A DNA stretch of 52,526 nt, from contig JAAVHF010000100.1 in the NCBI GenBank assembly GCA_014799845.1, positions 1 through 52,526 on the forward strand. Reading direction: 5' to 3'. The DNA is from Oscillibacter sp. (GTDB lineage Bacteria > Bacillota > Clostridia > Oscillospirales > Oscillospiraceae). This document shows positions 17,067 through 25,622 of the stretch, in pieces (the stretch's first letter is position 1; every line of letters starts with the position of its first letter). The notes below the pieces were generated by a model. It was given only the letters and a program-made list of their open reading frames with translations, made no database searches and was not told the DNA's origin. The translations under genes and the position numbers were made by a program.

Positions 17067-17852
17067 ATGCTTTTAGCGATCGACGTTGGAAACTCCAACA
17101 TTTCCCTGGGGATCTTCAAAGGCGAAAATCTTCTGATGAAGGGGAAAATTTCCGTCAAGACCCGCCGGAGCGCCGACGAGTACGCGGCTATCGTCTATGA
17201 TCTCATGGGGATGAACCGGATTTCCCGTGAGGAAGTCAACAGCTGCATTCTGGCCTCCGTGGTGCCGGAACTGACCGGATTAGTGGAGGACGCGGCCCGG
17301 ATCATTACCGGAGCTGTTCCCCTGCGGGTAGGTCCCGGCATCCGCACCGGATTCCGCATCCGGATCGACGATCCCTCCCAGCTGGGGGGCGATCTGGCGG
17401 CGGACACCCTGGCGGCGCTGACGGAATACGGCGCGCCGCTGGTGGTCATTGACGCGGGCACCGTAACGACCATTATTGCCGTGGACAGGGACCGTACTTA
17501 CCTGGGCGGCTGCATCCTTCCGGGCATCCGGCCCAGCGCGCAGCTGCTGAAGGAGGCCACCGCCCTGCTGCCCTCCATTGAGCTGGGCGATAAGGAGGAT
17601 GCCTGTCTGGGACGCAACAGCGCCGACGCCATGCGCTGCGGGCTGCTGCTGGGCAGCGCCATGATGGTGGACGGATTCATTGACCGCTACGCCGCCCTGC
17701 CGGGGATGGCGGGGGCAAAGTGCATCGCCACCGGCGGCTCCGCGCCGTTGGTCACCGCCCGGTGCAGGCGGGAGATCCGGCAGGACCCGGAACTGACCCT
17801 GAAGGGCCTGCGGTATCTCTACGAGGCCAACCGGCCCAAGGCCAAACGCTGA
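17067..17852 (+). CDS. coaX: Type III pantothenate kinase
   Basis: A 261-residue CoaX that phosphorylates pantothenate, the first step of coenzyme A synthesis; the type III enzyme is not feedback-inhibited by CoA and needs a monovalent cation. The ASKHA-fold phosphate motif AIDVGNSNISLGIF opens the protein; VIDAGTVTTI and the GGCILPGIRPSAQLL loop are conserved. GAGGAGGAGTC precedes the ATG. It sits before a vitamin-type ECF transporter component, which could supply pantothenate. Confidence 0.95.
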   Translation: MLLAIDVGNSNISLGIFKGENLLMKGKISVKTRRSADEYAAIVYDLMGMNRISREEVNSCILASVVPELTGLVEDAARIITGAVPLRVGPGIRTGFRIRIDDPSQLGGDLAADTLAALTEYGAPLVVIDAGTVTTIIAVDRDRTYLGGCILPGIRPSAQLLKEATALLPSIELGDKEDACLGRNSADAMRCGLLLGSAMMVDGFIDRYAALPGMAGAKCIATGGSAPLVTARCRREIRQDPELTLKGLRYLYEANRPKAKR

Positions 17853-17986
17853 TAATAACGGCATCCGCCGTTGTTATACATAATTTGCGCGCCGTACTCG
17901 CAATTGTGCATGACCCCTCGATGGGGTTCTTGCACAATCACTGAGACGACAGCGCGAGGTGAAATACCCTCAAAGGAGAAACAAAC
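17853..17986 (+). promoter_or_regulatory. Structured leader RNA upstream of the ECF S component (candidate riboswitch)
   Basis: Between coaX and the transporter gene lie two stable hairpins: AACGGC/GCCGTT (17858-17876), and a longer one where ATTGTGCA (17903-17910) pairs with TGCACAAT (17931-17938) around an inner ACCCC/GGGGT stem. The next segment, ACAGCGCGAGGTGAAAT, resembles the core of the tetrahydrofolate riboswitch (AGCGCGGTGAAT), and GGGGT in the loop can pair with ACCCT just before the ribosome-binding site. A full match to any known class could not be established by eye. Confidence 0.4.
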
Positions 17987-18604
17987 ATGAGCAACACAAG
18001 CAGCAAAGTCCGCGAGACCGCACTGACGGCGGTACTGGCGGCAATCGTCCTCCTGATGGCCTTCACCCCTCTGGGCTATCTGCGCATCGGACCAATGTCC
18101 ATCACTTTCCTGGTTATCCCCGTAGTGATTGGCGGCATGACCCTGGGCCCCGTCCGGGGCGGCTTTCTGGGCGCGGTATTCGGCGCCACCAGTCTGGCAC
18201 AGTGCTTCATGGGCGATGTGTCCGGCGCGGCTATGTTTGCGGCCAACGCGGCCGGCACAGTCATCGCCTGCTTTGTCCCCCGCATTCTGATCGGCGTGGT
18301 GGCGGGGATTCTGTTCCCCTTCCTGATGAAAACCACCAGAAATAACGCGGCGGCCTTCATCGGCACCGCCGTGGCCGGAACGCTGACCAATACCGTCCTG
18401 TTCATTGCCCTGGTCGTTGCGTTCTTCAAGGACAGCGTCCTCGGCGGCGGCTCTTTCTGGGCTATCTTTGTCAGCTTTTTCTCTATCAATGTGGCGCTGG
18501 AACTGATCGTGGGCGTGGTCGTCAGCGCGGCGCTGAGCGCGGTGCTGGACCGGTTCGTCCTCAACGCGCCCCGGTATCAGGTCGTTGACCGGACCACCGA
18601 ATAA
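17987..18604 (+). CDS. ECF transporter S component (vitamin-binding subunit)
   Basis: A 205-residue protein with about six hydrophobic helices, of the substrate-binding S subunit type of energy-coupling-factor transporters. The pattern VLLMAFTPLGYLRIGPMSIT followed by IPVVIGGMTLGPVRGGFLGAVFG is typical of these subunits. It must pair with an EcfA/A'/T module encoded elsewhere. The neighbour coaX points to pantothenate; the leader's partial likeness to a folate riboswitch points to folate, so the substrate is left open. AAAGGAG precedes the ATG and a terminator follows. Confidence 0.85.
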   Translation: MSNTSSKVRETALTAVLAAIVLLMAFTPLGYLRIGPMSITFLVIPVVIGGMTLGPVRGGFLGAVFGATSLAQCFMGDVSGAAMFAANAAGTVIACFVPRILIGVVAGILFPFLMKTTRNNAAAFIGTAVAGTLTNTVLFIALVVAFFKDSVLGGGSFWAIFVSFFSINVALELIVGVVVSAALSAVLDRFVLNAPRYQVVDRTTE

Positions 18605-18620
18605 TTTATCTGTATACAGC

Positions 18621-18652
18621 GAGCGCACGCCGTCGGGCGTGCGCTCCTTTTT
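18621..18652 (+). terminator. Terminator after the ECF S component
   Basis: GAGCGCACGCC pairs with GGGCGTGCGCTC around a three-base loop, followed by CTTTTT. It lies between the convergent S-component and pth genes. Confidence 0.9.
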
Positions 18653-18655
18653 GGT

Positions 18656-19234
18656 TCAGTTATAGCGGTTCTGGGCTTCCGACACGCCCTTTTCCATGAC
18701 GCACAGGGCGGCGTCCACGGCGCGGGCCACGGCCTCGTCCACCGTTTTTTTCTCCTGGGGCGTAAAGTGGCCGATGACCCAGTCGATCATCTCATGCTCC
18801 GGATGGGCCGGGGCGCCCACGCCCACGCGCACCCGGGGAAACTGGTCCGTCCCCAGGTGGGCAATGATGTTTTTCAGACCGTTATGCCCTCCGGCGCTGC
18901 CGCCAGCGCGGATGCGCAGCTTGCCCAGAGGCAGGGCCACGTCATCGGAAATCACCAGCACATGATCCGGCGGGATCTTGTAGAAGCCCCCGGCCAGCTT
19001 GACGGACTCCCCGCTGAGATTCATATAGGTCTGGGGCTTGATCACCAGGACCCGCTGGCCTCCCACTCGGACCTCGCCGGTCAGAGCGCGGTAGCGGAGC
19101 TTGTTGAATTTGACGCCCTCCCGGCGGGCCAGCTCGTCGGCAGCCATGAAGCCGATGTTGTGGCGGGTGGTCTCGTAGTCCTTGCCCGGATTGCCCAGGC
19201 AGACCAGCAGCCATTGGTAATTGGAGCTAAACAT
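18656..19234 (-). CDS. pth: Peptidyl-tRNA hydrolase
   Basis: A 192-residue Pth, which recycles tRNA by cleaving peptidyl-tRNA released from stalled ribosomes. The N-terminal LLVCLGNPGKDYETTRHNIGF holds the conserved asparagine and catalytic histidine; KPQTYMNLSGESV and VISDDVALPLGKLRIRAGGSAGGHNGL are the other family blocks. The ATG at 19234 is preceded by AAAGGA and matches the family N-terminus; the frame stays open upstream without support. It follows pepP by about 64 bases and probably shares its promoter. Confidence 0.95.
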   Translation of the reverse strand: MFSSNYQWLLVCLGNPGKDYETTRHNIGFMAADELARREGVKFNKLRYRALTGEVRVGGQRVLVIKPQTYMNLSGESVKLAGGFYKIPPDHVLVISDDVALPLGKLRIRAGGSAGGHNGLKNIIAHLGTDQFPRVRVGVGAPAHPEHEMIDWVIGHFTPQEKKTVDEAVARAVDAALCVMEKGVSEAQNRYN

Positions 19235-19298
19235 GGATTCCTTTCTCCGCCGCCCAAGGAGCGGCGCGCTTTGATTTATGATTTTACGGATCGCGCAC

Positions 19299-20549
19299 TT
19301 ACCGGGCCATAAGCGCCTCAATCTCCTCAATGCGCAGCAGGCGGTCGCCGATCAGGTCCTCCGCCGCGCCCTCGGTTACCAGAATATCGTTCTCCAGACG
19401 GATGCCGATGCCCTCCTCCGCCACGTACAGGCCCGGCTCACAGGTGATGACCATGCCCGGCTCATATACCGTGCGGTCACAGGGGTCGTGAGTATCAAGG
19501 CCCAGGGAGTGGGACACGCCGTGGTAGTAGTATTTGGACACATCGCTGTCGTCATTGATGAGCTTCGCCGTGCGCAGGGCCTTCTTGTAGAAGTCGACGA
19601 CGGCCTGATTGGATTCTTTGGTCTCGATACCGGGGCGCATTTTCTCTTTGGCCACGTCCATAGCCTCCCGGACGATGGTAAACAGCTCCTTCTGCCGGTC
19701 GGTGAACTTGCCGCCCACCGGGAAGGTACGGGACACGTCGGCGGAGTAGTATTTGTACTCCGCGCCCAGGTCCACCAGCAGCAGGGTGCCGTCCTTGGCA
19801 ACACAGTTGTTGTCGGAGTAGTGGAGCATGACCGCGTTCTCGCCGGAGGCGGCGATGGTCTCGAAGCCGTGGCGCAGGCCCTGGCGGGCCACGTAGTGCT
19901 CATAGTCCGCCTGCCACTGGTACTCGTACTCGCCAGGACGGGCGCTTTGCAGCATATGCCTGAGGGCCTCGATGGTTACGTCCCCGGCCCTGCGCAGGCA
20001 GTCCAGCTCCTCCGGGGTCTTGACGGAACGCAGGGAGGCAATGTCCCGCGCTATGTTCCTGATCTGCACCATGGGAAACTTCTCCCGGATGGTCCGGGCG
20101 TACTCCTCCGCGCGGGTGGGGGCGGCGTTCATGGACAGGCGGTCGAAGGAAAAATAGACGTTTACCGCGCCTGTCACCAGCCGGGACAGCGGAGAGACCA
20201 CATAGCTGTCCAGTTCCTGCATGTAGTGGACCTTGCTCTCCGCGAGCCCGCTGCGCCGGCTGGCCTCCTCGCGGGTCAGCATCTTGCCGTTCCACTTGAT
20301 GGTATACTCATCAGGTTCGTCAATAAACAGGGACTCCCCCACGCCGCGGCCGGTTTTGGTCATCAGCAGCCAGACGTTCTGGGTGTCGATGCCAGTCATG
20401 TAGTAGAAATTCCGGTTGACGGAAAAGGGACACATGTCCTGATCGTGGCTCTTGACCGGCGCGATGCCGGAGTACAGCAGCACCATACTGCCCTCCTCCA
20501 GCTTCTCCATCAGCCGTTTCCGGTTGCTGCTGTAAAATTCTGACGTCAT
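19299..20549 (-). CDS. pepP: Xaa-Pro aminopeptidase (M24)
   Basis: A 416-residue aminopeptidase P that removes the N-terminal residue before proline. The N-terminal AMP_N domain (NRNFYYMTGIDTQN) is followed by the pita-bread M24 domain. The dinuclear metal ligands are seen in LVDLGAEYKYYSADVSRTF (two Asp), HGVSHSLGLDTHD (His), TCEPGLYV (Glu) and GIRLENDILVT (Glu). Length and order are normal. A good promoter lies at 20615-20642 and GGGAGG precedes the ATG. Confidence 0.93.
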   Translation of the reverse strand: MTSEFYSSNRKRLMEKLEEGSMVLLYSGIAPVKSHDQDMCPFSVNRNFYYMTGIDTQNVWLLMTKTGRGVGESLFIDEPDEYTIKWNGKMLTREEASRRSGLAESKVHYMQELDSYVVSPLSRLVTGAVNVYFSFDRLSMNAAPTRAEEYARTIREKFPMVQIRNIARDIASLRSVKTPEELDCLRRAGDVTIEALRHMLQSARPGEYEYQWQADYEHYVARQGLRHGFETIAASGENAVMLHYSDNNCVAKDGTLLLVDLGAEYKYYSADVSRTFPVGGKFTDRQKELFTIVREAMDVAKEKMRPGIETKESNQAVVDFYKKALRTAKLINDDSDVSKYYYHGVSHSLGLDTHDPCDRTVYEPGMVITCEPGLYVAEEGIGIRLENDILVTEGAAEDLIGDRLLRIEEIEALMAR

Positions 20550-20614
20550 ATATAAGCCTCCCTAAATCTTTAAAATTTTATCCCGCAAGGATATTGTTTG
20601 TCTGTACTATACTT

Positions 20615-20642
20615 GTTATATCATATTTTCCCAAAAGTGCAA
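20615..20642 (-). promoter_or_regulatory. Promoter of pepP-pth
   Basis: Minus-strand TTGCAC and TATAAC with a 16-base spacer in an AT-rich stretch, about 65 bases upstream of pepP. Confidence 0.5.
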
Positions 20643-20726
20643 GCCATAGTTTATCCGCCGGGACCTGTGTACGGCGAAAAACAGAAAGAAATTTGTGAAC
20701 AGGCGGTAAAAATCCCAACCTGCCTA

Positions 20727-20755
20727 TGGAAACTCCGGGCAAAAAGGTATATACT
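20727..20755 (+). promoter_or_regulatory. Promoter of the yfmF-yfmH-lgt-hem operon
   Basis: TGGAAA and TATACT spaced by 17 bases, 34 bases before the yfmF start. The -35 matches at four of six positions and the -10 at five. Confidence 0.5.
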
Positions 20756-20788
20756 AAGGGATGATTTGACAAAAGAAGGAGGGCCCTC

Positions 20789-22051
20789 ATGACTCGACAG
20801 ATGCTCATGGAGCACGTCTACCTTACCTATATCCCCTCGGAAAAATTCAAAACCAGCTTCCTCAGCGCCCAGATGGCCGCCCCACTGGAGAAGGACACTG
20901 CCGGCCGCAACGCCCTGCTGGTCAACGTCCTCAACCGGGGCACCGTCCGCTGTCCCGACATGGCCGCCATTGGCCGGGAGCTGGACATGCTCTACGGGGC
21001 GCGGCTGGAGCCCACCGTGCGGAAAAAAGGGGAAAACCAGCTGTTCGGCTTTGTGGCCAGCTGCGTGGACGACCGGTTCCTGCCCAAGGGGGAGAAGCTG
21101 CTGGAGAAGCTGACGGACCTGCTGGGCGAGTTTTTCTGCAGTCCCGCCACCAAGGGCGGGCGGCTGCTGGAGGACTACGTGGAAAGCGAGCGGGAAAATC
21201 TGGCGGATCTGATCCGCAGCGATATCAACGACAAGCGCGCCTACGCCGCCCGGCGGCTGCTGGAGGAGATGTGCGCCGGGGAGCGGTACGGCATCCGCCG
21301 CATGGGCAGCGCGGAGGACGTGGAGAAAATTTCCCTCCAACGGTTGAACAGGCACTATCACGACACCCTTCCCAAGGGACAGCTGGAGCTGTTTTACTGC
21401 GGCTCCGCGCCGGAACAGCGGGTGGCCGGGGCATTTACCCGGGCCTTTGCCGCCTTGCCCCGGCGGGGCGGGCTGGAGCCCGTGCCCACCGTCCGCCGCC
21501 CCGCGCCGGAGCAGTGCCGGATCATCACGGAGGAGATGGACGTGGGCCAGGGCAAGCTGTGCATCGGCTTCCGCACCGGCAGCGCGGACATGGCCGCCAC
21601 CATGCTGATGAACGCCATGTTCGGCGGGGCTACCACCTCCAAGCTGTTTCTGAACGTGCGGGAGAAGCTCTCCCTGTGCTACTACGCGGGCAGCGCCTAT
21701 CACCGGCTGAAGGGGCTGATTACGGTCTCCTCCGGCATCGAGTTCCAGAACTACGACCGGGCGGTGGAGGAGATCACCCGGCAGCTGGAGGCCCTGCAAA
21801 AGGGTGAGTGGGAGGACTGGGAGCTGGACGGGGCGCGGCAGTCCCTGCTCAGCGGCCTGCGCTCCATGGAGGACTCCGCCGGGTCTCTGGAGGACTACGT
21901 CATGGGGCAGGCCGCCGCCGGGGGCGACGAGACCATTCCCGGCCTGATCGCCGCCATCCAGGCCGTGTCGCCGGAGCGGGTGCGGGAGGCTGCGGAAGCG
22001 GTGAAGCCCGACACCATTTATTTCCTGAAGGGTAAGGAGGAGCGCGTATGA
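20789..22051 (+). CDS. yfmF: M16-family peptidase homologue YfmF (likely non-catalytic)
   Basis: A 420-residue M16 (pitrilysin-like) protein. The zinc-binding HxxEH motif is absent from its N-terminal half, so it is probably the inactive partner in an M16 pair, with the active YfmH next door. The second-half M16 features (MLMNAMFGGATTSKLFLNVREKLSLCYYAGS) are clear. In Bacillus the YmfF/YmfH pair has been linked to maturation of elongation factor P; that role is transferred from family knowledge. An AGAAGGAGGG site precedes the ATG, and the stop overlaps the yfmH start as ATGA. Confidence 0.88.
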   Translation: MTRQMLMEHVYLTYIPSEKFKTSFLSAQMAAPLEKDTAGRNALLVNVLNRGTVRCPDMAAIGRELDMLYGARLEPTVRKKGENQLFGFVASCVDDRFLPKGEKLLEKLTDLLGEFFCSPATKGGRLLEDYVESERENLADLIRSDINDKRAYAARRLLEEMCAGERYGIRRMGSAEDVEKISLQRLNRHYHDTLPKGQLELFYCGSAPEQRVAGAFTRAFAALPRRGGLEPVPTVRRPAPEQCRIITEEMDVGQGKLCIGFRTGSADMAATMLMNAMFGGATTSKLFLNVREKLSLCYYAGSAYHRLKGLITVSSGIEFQNYDRAVEEITRQLEALQKGEWEDWELDGARQSLLSGLRSMEDSAGSLEDYVMGQAAAGGDETIPGLIAAIQAVSPERVREAAEAVKPDTIYFLKGKEERV

Positions 22052-23319
22052 GGACGATGGAATACCCCCGGCTGGGGGAAAAGGTCTTCCGGCAGAAGCT
22101 TTCCAACGGCCTGGAGATCGTGACGGTCAGCAAGCCCTTCCACACCAAGAGCTACGCCTTCTTTGCCGCCCGCTACGGCGGGATGGACCTGCGCTTCCGG
22201 CTCGGCGGCCGGTGGCTGGACACCCCCGCCGGCATCGCCCACTATCTGGAGCACAAGATGTTCGATATGGAAGACGTCAACGTGATGCAAGAATTTGCCC
22301 GGAACAGCGCGTCCGACAACGCTTTTACCAGCAACGCCATCACCGCCTACTACTTCACCTCTACGGCGAATTTTTACGAGAACCTCCGCACTCTGCTGCG
22401 GTTCGTCTCCACGCCTTACTTCACCCAGGAGAGCGTGGACAAGGAGCAGGGCATCATTGCCCAGGAAATCCAGGAGACGGAGGACGACCCGGATTGGCGG
22501 GTATACGCCAATCTGATGGAATGCCTGTACAAGGACAGCCCCGCCCGGGTGCCGGTGGCTGGCTCGGTGGAGAGCATCCGGCAGATCACCCCCCAGACCC
22601 TGTACGACTGCCACAGTGCGTTTTATACGCCGTCCAACATGGTCCTGGTGTGCGTGGGAAACGTGGAGCCGGACCGGGTGGCGGAAGAAGCGGAAGCGAT
22701 CCTGCCCGGAGAGGGCGGCCCCGCCATCGACCGGGACTATGGCCGGGAGGAATCCCCCTTCCCCGCCAGGCCGGAGGCCTGTCAGGCCATGGAGGTCTCC
22801 ATGCCCATGTTCCTGGCGGGCTATAAATGCACGCCGCCGGACGGCGGGGAGGCCATGCTGCGCCAGAGCATTATCGGCGACATGGCCTGCGACGTCCTTT
22901 TCGGGGACAGCAGCCCTCTCTATACCCGGCTCTACGAGGAGGGCGTCATCAACGGCAGCCTGGGGGGCAACTTCGACATGCTGCCGGGGGCGTCCTATGT
23001 GTACGTGGGCGGCGACGCCAAGGACCCCCGCCGTGTCTATGACGAGATCACCCGGCAGGCGGAAAAGCTGGTAAGGGAGGGCATTGACGAGGCCTTCTAC
23101 CAGCAGATCCGCCGCTCGGCCTACGGCGGGATGCTGCGCAGTCTCAACTCCTTCGAGAATATCGCCATCAGCATGGCGGAGGGCTATTTCCGGGGCTTTG
23201 ACTACTACCGCTTCCCGGAGGTTTTCGATACCGTCACCAGGGCGGACGTGGAGGCGTTCCTGCGGGAGAATATCACGCCGGAACGGGCCGCGCTGTCCCT
23301 GATCCATCCCAAAGAATAG
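22048..23319 (+). CDS. yfmH: M16-family zinc peptidase YfmH
   Basis: A 423-residue M16 metallopeptidase with an intact inverted zinc motif HYLEH (HxxEH) near residues 67-71 and the downstream glutamate region DKEQGIIAQEIQETEDDP. It is coupled by ATGA to the inactive homologue yfmF, as in other Firmicutes. The pair likely forms a heterodimeric protease; an EF-P modification role is known for relatives. It is followed 24 bases later by lgt, with AAGGAGG in the gap. Confidence 0.9.
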   Translation: MRTMEYPRLGEKVFRQKLSNGLEIVTVSKPFHTKSYAFFAARYGGMDLRFRLGGRWLDTPAGIAHYLEHKMFDMEDVNVMQEFARNSASDNAFTSNAITAYYFTSTANFYENLRTLLRFVSTPYFTQESVDKEQGIIAQEIQETEDDPDWRVYANLMECLYKDSPARVPVAGSVESIRQITPQTLYDCHSAFYTPSNMVLVCVGNVEPDRVAEEAEAILPGEGGPAIDRDYGREESPFPARPEACQAMEVSMPMFLAGYKCTPPDGGEAMLRQSIIGDMACDVLFGDSSPLYTRLYEEGVINGSLGGNFDMLPGASYVYVGGDAKDPRRVYDEITRQAEKLVREGIDEAFYQQIRRSAYGGMLRSLNSFENIAISMAEGYFRGFDYYRFPEVFDTVTRADVEAFLRENITPERAALSLIHPKE

Positions 23320-23343
23320 GAGTCCAGCCAAGGAGGAACTACC

Positions 23344-24291
23344 ATGTACGAATACGCGAGGACCGACATGCCCATCAGCTTTCCCGGCCTGTTTGGGGAC
23401 TGGTCCATCAATCCCGACCCGGTCGCCATTCCCATCGGCAACGGCGTCCGCTGGTACGGCATTATTATCTGCGCGGGGCTGATCATGGCCGTGCTGTACT
23501 GCTGCAAGCAGAGCAAGAGGTACGGCATTACCGAGGACAACATCTACGACATGATGATCTGGCAGATCCCGCTGTGCATCCTCGGGGCCAGGTCCTACTA
23601 CGTGCTGTTCAACCTGGGGCTGTACCGCAACGCGGACAACAGCCTCAACTGGGGCAAGATGATCGCCATCTGGGACGGCGGTCTGGCTATCTACGGGGCA
23701 GTCATTGTGGCTTTTTTGGTACTGTTGGTCTTTTGCAGGAGGAAAAAGATATCCTTCGGCGCCTTCGCGGACCTGGGGTGCATGGGACTGCTCATCGGCC
23801 AGCTGGTGGGCCGGTGGGGCAACTTTGTCAACCGGGAGGTCTTCGGCGGCGAGACCACCCTTCCCTGGCGGATGCGGGTGTGGGTCACGGAGTCTCAGTT
23901 TATTGAGGTCCATCCCACCTTTCTGTATGAAAGCCTGTGGAATCTGGTGGGACTGCTGCTGATCGTGTTCATTATCTCCAGGGCCCGGACTTTTGATGGA
24001 GAAAACGCCTGCTTCTACTTTATCTGGTACGGCCTGGGCCGGACATGGATCGAGGCCGTGCGGACAGACACCCTGAAGCTCTTTGGCCTGGAGCTGTTCG
24101 GCCAGCCCATCCGGGTCAGCCAGCTTCTGAGCGTAATCCTGGTGATTTCTGCCCTGGTGGTACTGCTCATCAACAAGCGGAAGCACCCCCATGGGCAGGA
24201 AAATCTGTTCGTCAACCGGCAGGCCGCCCTGCAAGCCGCCCAGGCGGTTCCTGCCTCTGAGGAGGACGGGACGGAACGGGATGGGGAATAA
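23344..24291 (+). CDS. lgt: Prolipoprotein diacylglyceryl transferase
   Basis: A 315-residue membrane enzyme that moves a diacylglyceryl group from phosphatidylglycerol to the lipobox cysteine of prolipoproteins. Several membrane helices are visible, with the Lgt signature GQLVGRWGNFVNREVFGGET near residues 155-174 and a late HPTFLYESLWN block. The C-terminal about 35 residues are hydrophilic and may be cytosolic. The stop overlaps the next gene by 11 bases. Confidence 0.94.
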   Translation: MYEYARTDMPISFPGLFGDWSINPDPVAIPIGNGVRWYGIIICAGLIMAVLYCCKQSKRYGITEDNIYDMMIWQIPLCILGARSYYVLFNLGLYRNADNSLNWGKMIAIWDGGLAIYGAVIVAFLVLLVFCRRKKISFGAFADLGCMGLLIGQLVGRWGNFVNREVFGGETTLPWRMRVWVTESQFIEVHPTFLYESLWNLVGLLLIVFIISRARTFDGENACFYFIWYGLGRTWIEAVRTDTLKLFGLELFGQPIRVSQLLSVILVISALVVLLINKRKHPHGQENLFVNRQAALQAAQAVPASEEDGTERDGE

Positions 24292-24733
24292 ACGTTTCCC
24301 GCTGTTTGTGGACCTCAACGGACGCGCCGCCGTGGTCATCGGCGGCGGAACGGTGGGCCTGCGGCGGGCGGAAATTTTGTGCGCTTTCGGCGCGCTGGTC
24401 ACAGTGGTCTCCCCTTCCCTGGCCCGCGACGTGGAAAGCATCCGGCACGTGGCCCGGGCCTATGCGCCCGGGGACCTGGCAGGGGCGTTTCTGGCCGTTG
24501 CCGCGACAGACGATCCGGCGGTCAACGGGGCTGTCGGCGAGGAGGCCCGGCGGCTGGGGATCTTCTTCAACCGCTCGGACGATCCCGGTCAATGCGATTT
24601 TTTCTTCCCCGCCATCTGCGAGGGAGGCGGACTGGTAGCCGGCCTTATCGGCGGCGGCAGCGACCACAAAAAGACCGCCCGGACGGCGGCAGATATCCGA
24701 AAAATCCTGGAAAACAGTAAGGATGATACATAA
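24281..24733 (+). CDS. Precorrin-2 dehydrogenase / sirohydrochlorin ferrochelatase-like (Met8/CysG-N)
   Basis: A 150-residue NAD-binding protein that would oxidise precorrin-2 to sirohydrochlorin and perhaps insert iron to give siroheme. The Rossmann motif VVIGGGTVGLRRAEIL is at about residues 15-30; AVAATDDPAVNGAVG and GIFFNRSDDPGQCDFFFPA are the family blocks. The chosen start, 30 codons inside a longer frame, puts the domain at the N-terminus and overlaps lgt by 11 bases. At 150 residues it is shorter than full Met8/CysG-N, so the C-terminal dimerisation helix part is reduced. Confidence 0.88.
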   Translation: MGNKRFPLFVDLNGRAAVVIGGGTVGLRRAEILCAFGALVTVVSPSLARDVESIRHVARAYAPGDLAGAFLAVAATDDPAVNGAVGEEARRLGIFFNRSDDPGQCDFFFPAICEGGGLVAGLIGGGSDHKKTARTAADIRKILENSKDDT

Positions 24734-24734
24734 C

Positions 24735-25622
24735 ATGAAGCTTCGCGTTGGAAGCAGAGACAGTCAATTGGCAGTAATCCAGTCGGAGATCGTCATGGCC
24801 GCCCTCCGGGAGGCCCATCCCGAGATCGAGCTGGAACTGGTGACCATGAAAACCACCGGCGACAGGATTCTGGACCGCACGCTGGAAAAAATCGGCGGCA
24901 AGGGCCTGTTTGTGAAGGAACTGGACGCCGCCCTCCGGGAGGGCCGGGTGGACCTGACCGTCCACAGCTGCAAGGACCTGCCCATGGAACTGCCGGAGGA
25001 CCTGCCCATCGCCGCGTTCCTCCGGCGGGAGGACCCCCGGGACGCGCTGGTGCTGCCTCTGGGCGCATCAGTTTGGAACCGGAGCCGGCCGACCGGCAGC
25101 GCCAGCCCACGGCGGCGGCTCCAGCTGGAGGGTCTTTTCCCGGATGTGGAGGTCAGGCCCGTCCGGGGCAACGTGCCGACCCGTCTCCACAAGCTGGACA
25201 GCGGCGAATTTGGCGCGCTGGTATTGGCGGCGGCGGGTCTGAAGCGGCTGGGACTGGAGGAGCGCGTCTGCCGGTATTTTGAACCGGAGGAGCTGCTGCC
25301 CGCCGCCGGACAGGGCATCCTGGCCGTTCAGTGCAGGAGCGATATGGACATGTCCGTTCTGGACTGCCTCCGGGATCAAACGGCGGAGGCATGCGCACGG
25401 GCGGAGCGGGCTTTTGTCGCCGAGCTGGGCGGAGGATGTTCCTCACCGCTGACGGCTTACGCCGCGGTCTGCGGGGATACGCTCACGATCACCGGCCTGT
25501 ACGCGGACAAATATGCGCATGTACGCAAGGACACGGCCTCCGGCCCCGCGGCGGACGGAAGGGCTCTGGCCGTTCAATTGGCAAAACGACTGAGGGAGGA
25601 CGGAGCATGTCCGGAAAAGTAA
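24735..25622 (+). CDS. hemC: Hydroxymethylbilane synthase (porphobilinogen deaminase)
   Basis: A 295-residue HemC that joins four porphobilinogens into hydroxymethylbilane. LRVGSRDSQLAVIQSE opens the protein; VHSCKDLPMELP is the conserved second block, RGNVPTRLHKLDSGEFGALVLAAAGLKRLG the third, and the dipyrromethane cofactor cysteine is in ELGGGCSSPLTAYA. The ATG at 24735 has AAGGA about 12 bases upstream; an ATG four codons earlier is directly on that site and less likely. It follows the Met8-like gene by one base and overlaps cobA-hemD. Confidence 0.93.
   Translation: MKLRVGSRDSQLAVIQSEIVMAALREAHPEIELELVTMKTTGDRILDRTLEKIGGKGLFVKELDAALREGRVDLTVHSCKDLPMELPEDLPIAAFLRREDPRDALVLPLGASVWNRSRPTGSASPRRRLQLEGLFPDVEVRPVRGNVPTRLHKLDSGEFGALVLAAAGLKRLGLEERVCRYFEPEELLPAAGQGILAVQCRSDMDMSVLDCLRDQTAEACARAERAFVAELGGGCSSPLTAYAAVCGDTLTITGLYADKYAHVRKDTASGPAADGRALAVQLAKRLREDGACPEK

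Noticed and set aside
17900-17975. TPP riboswitch
   Set aside because: GGGG, CTGAGA and ACCCTC occur in order, but the stem between the first two does not form well and the whole second half of the aptamer is absent.
22018-24441. An 807-residue open frame on the minus strand
   Set aside because: It lies opposite yfmH, lgt and the Met8-like gene, has no ribosome-binding site and a composition typical of antisense frames in GC-rich DNA.
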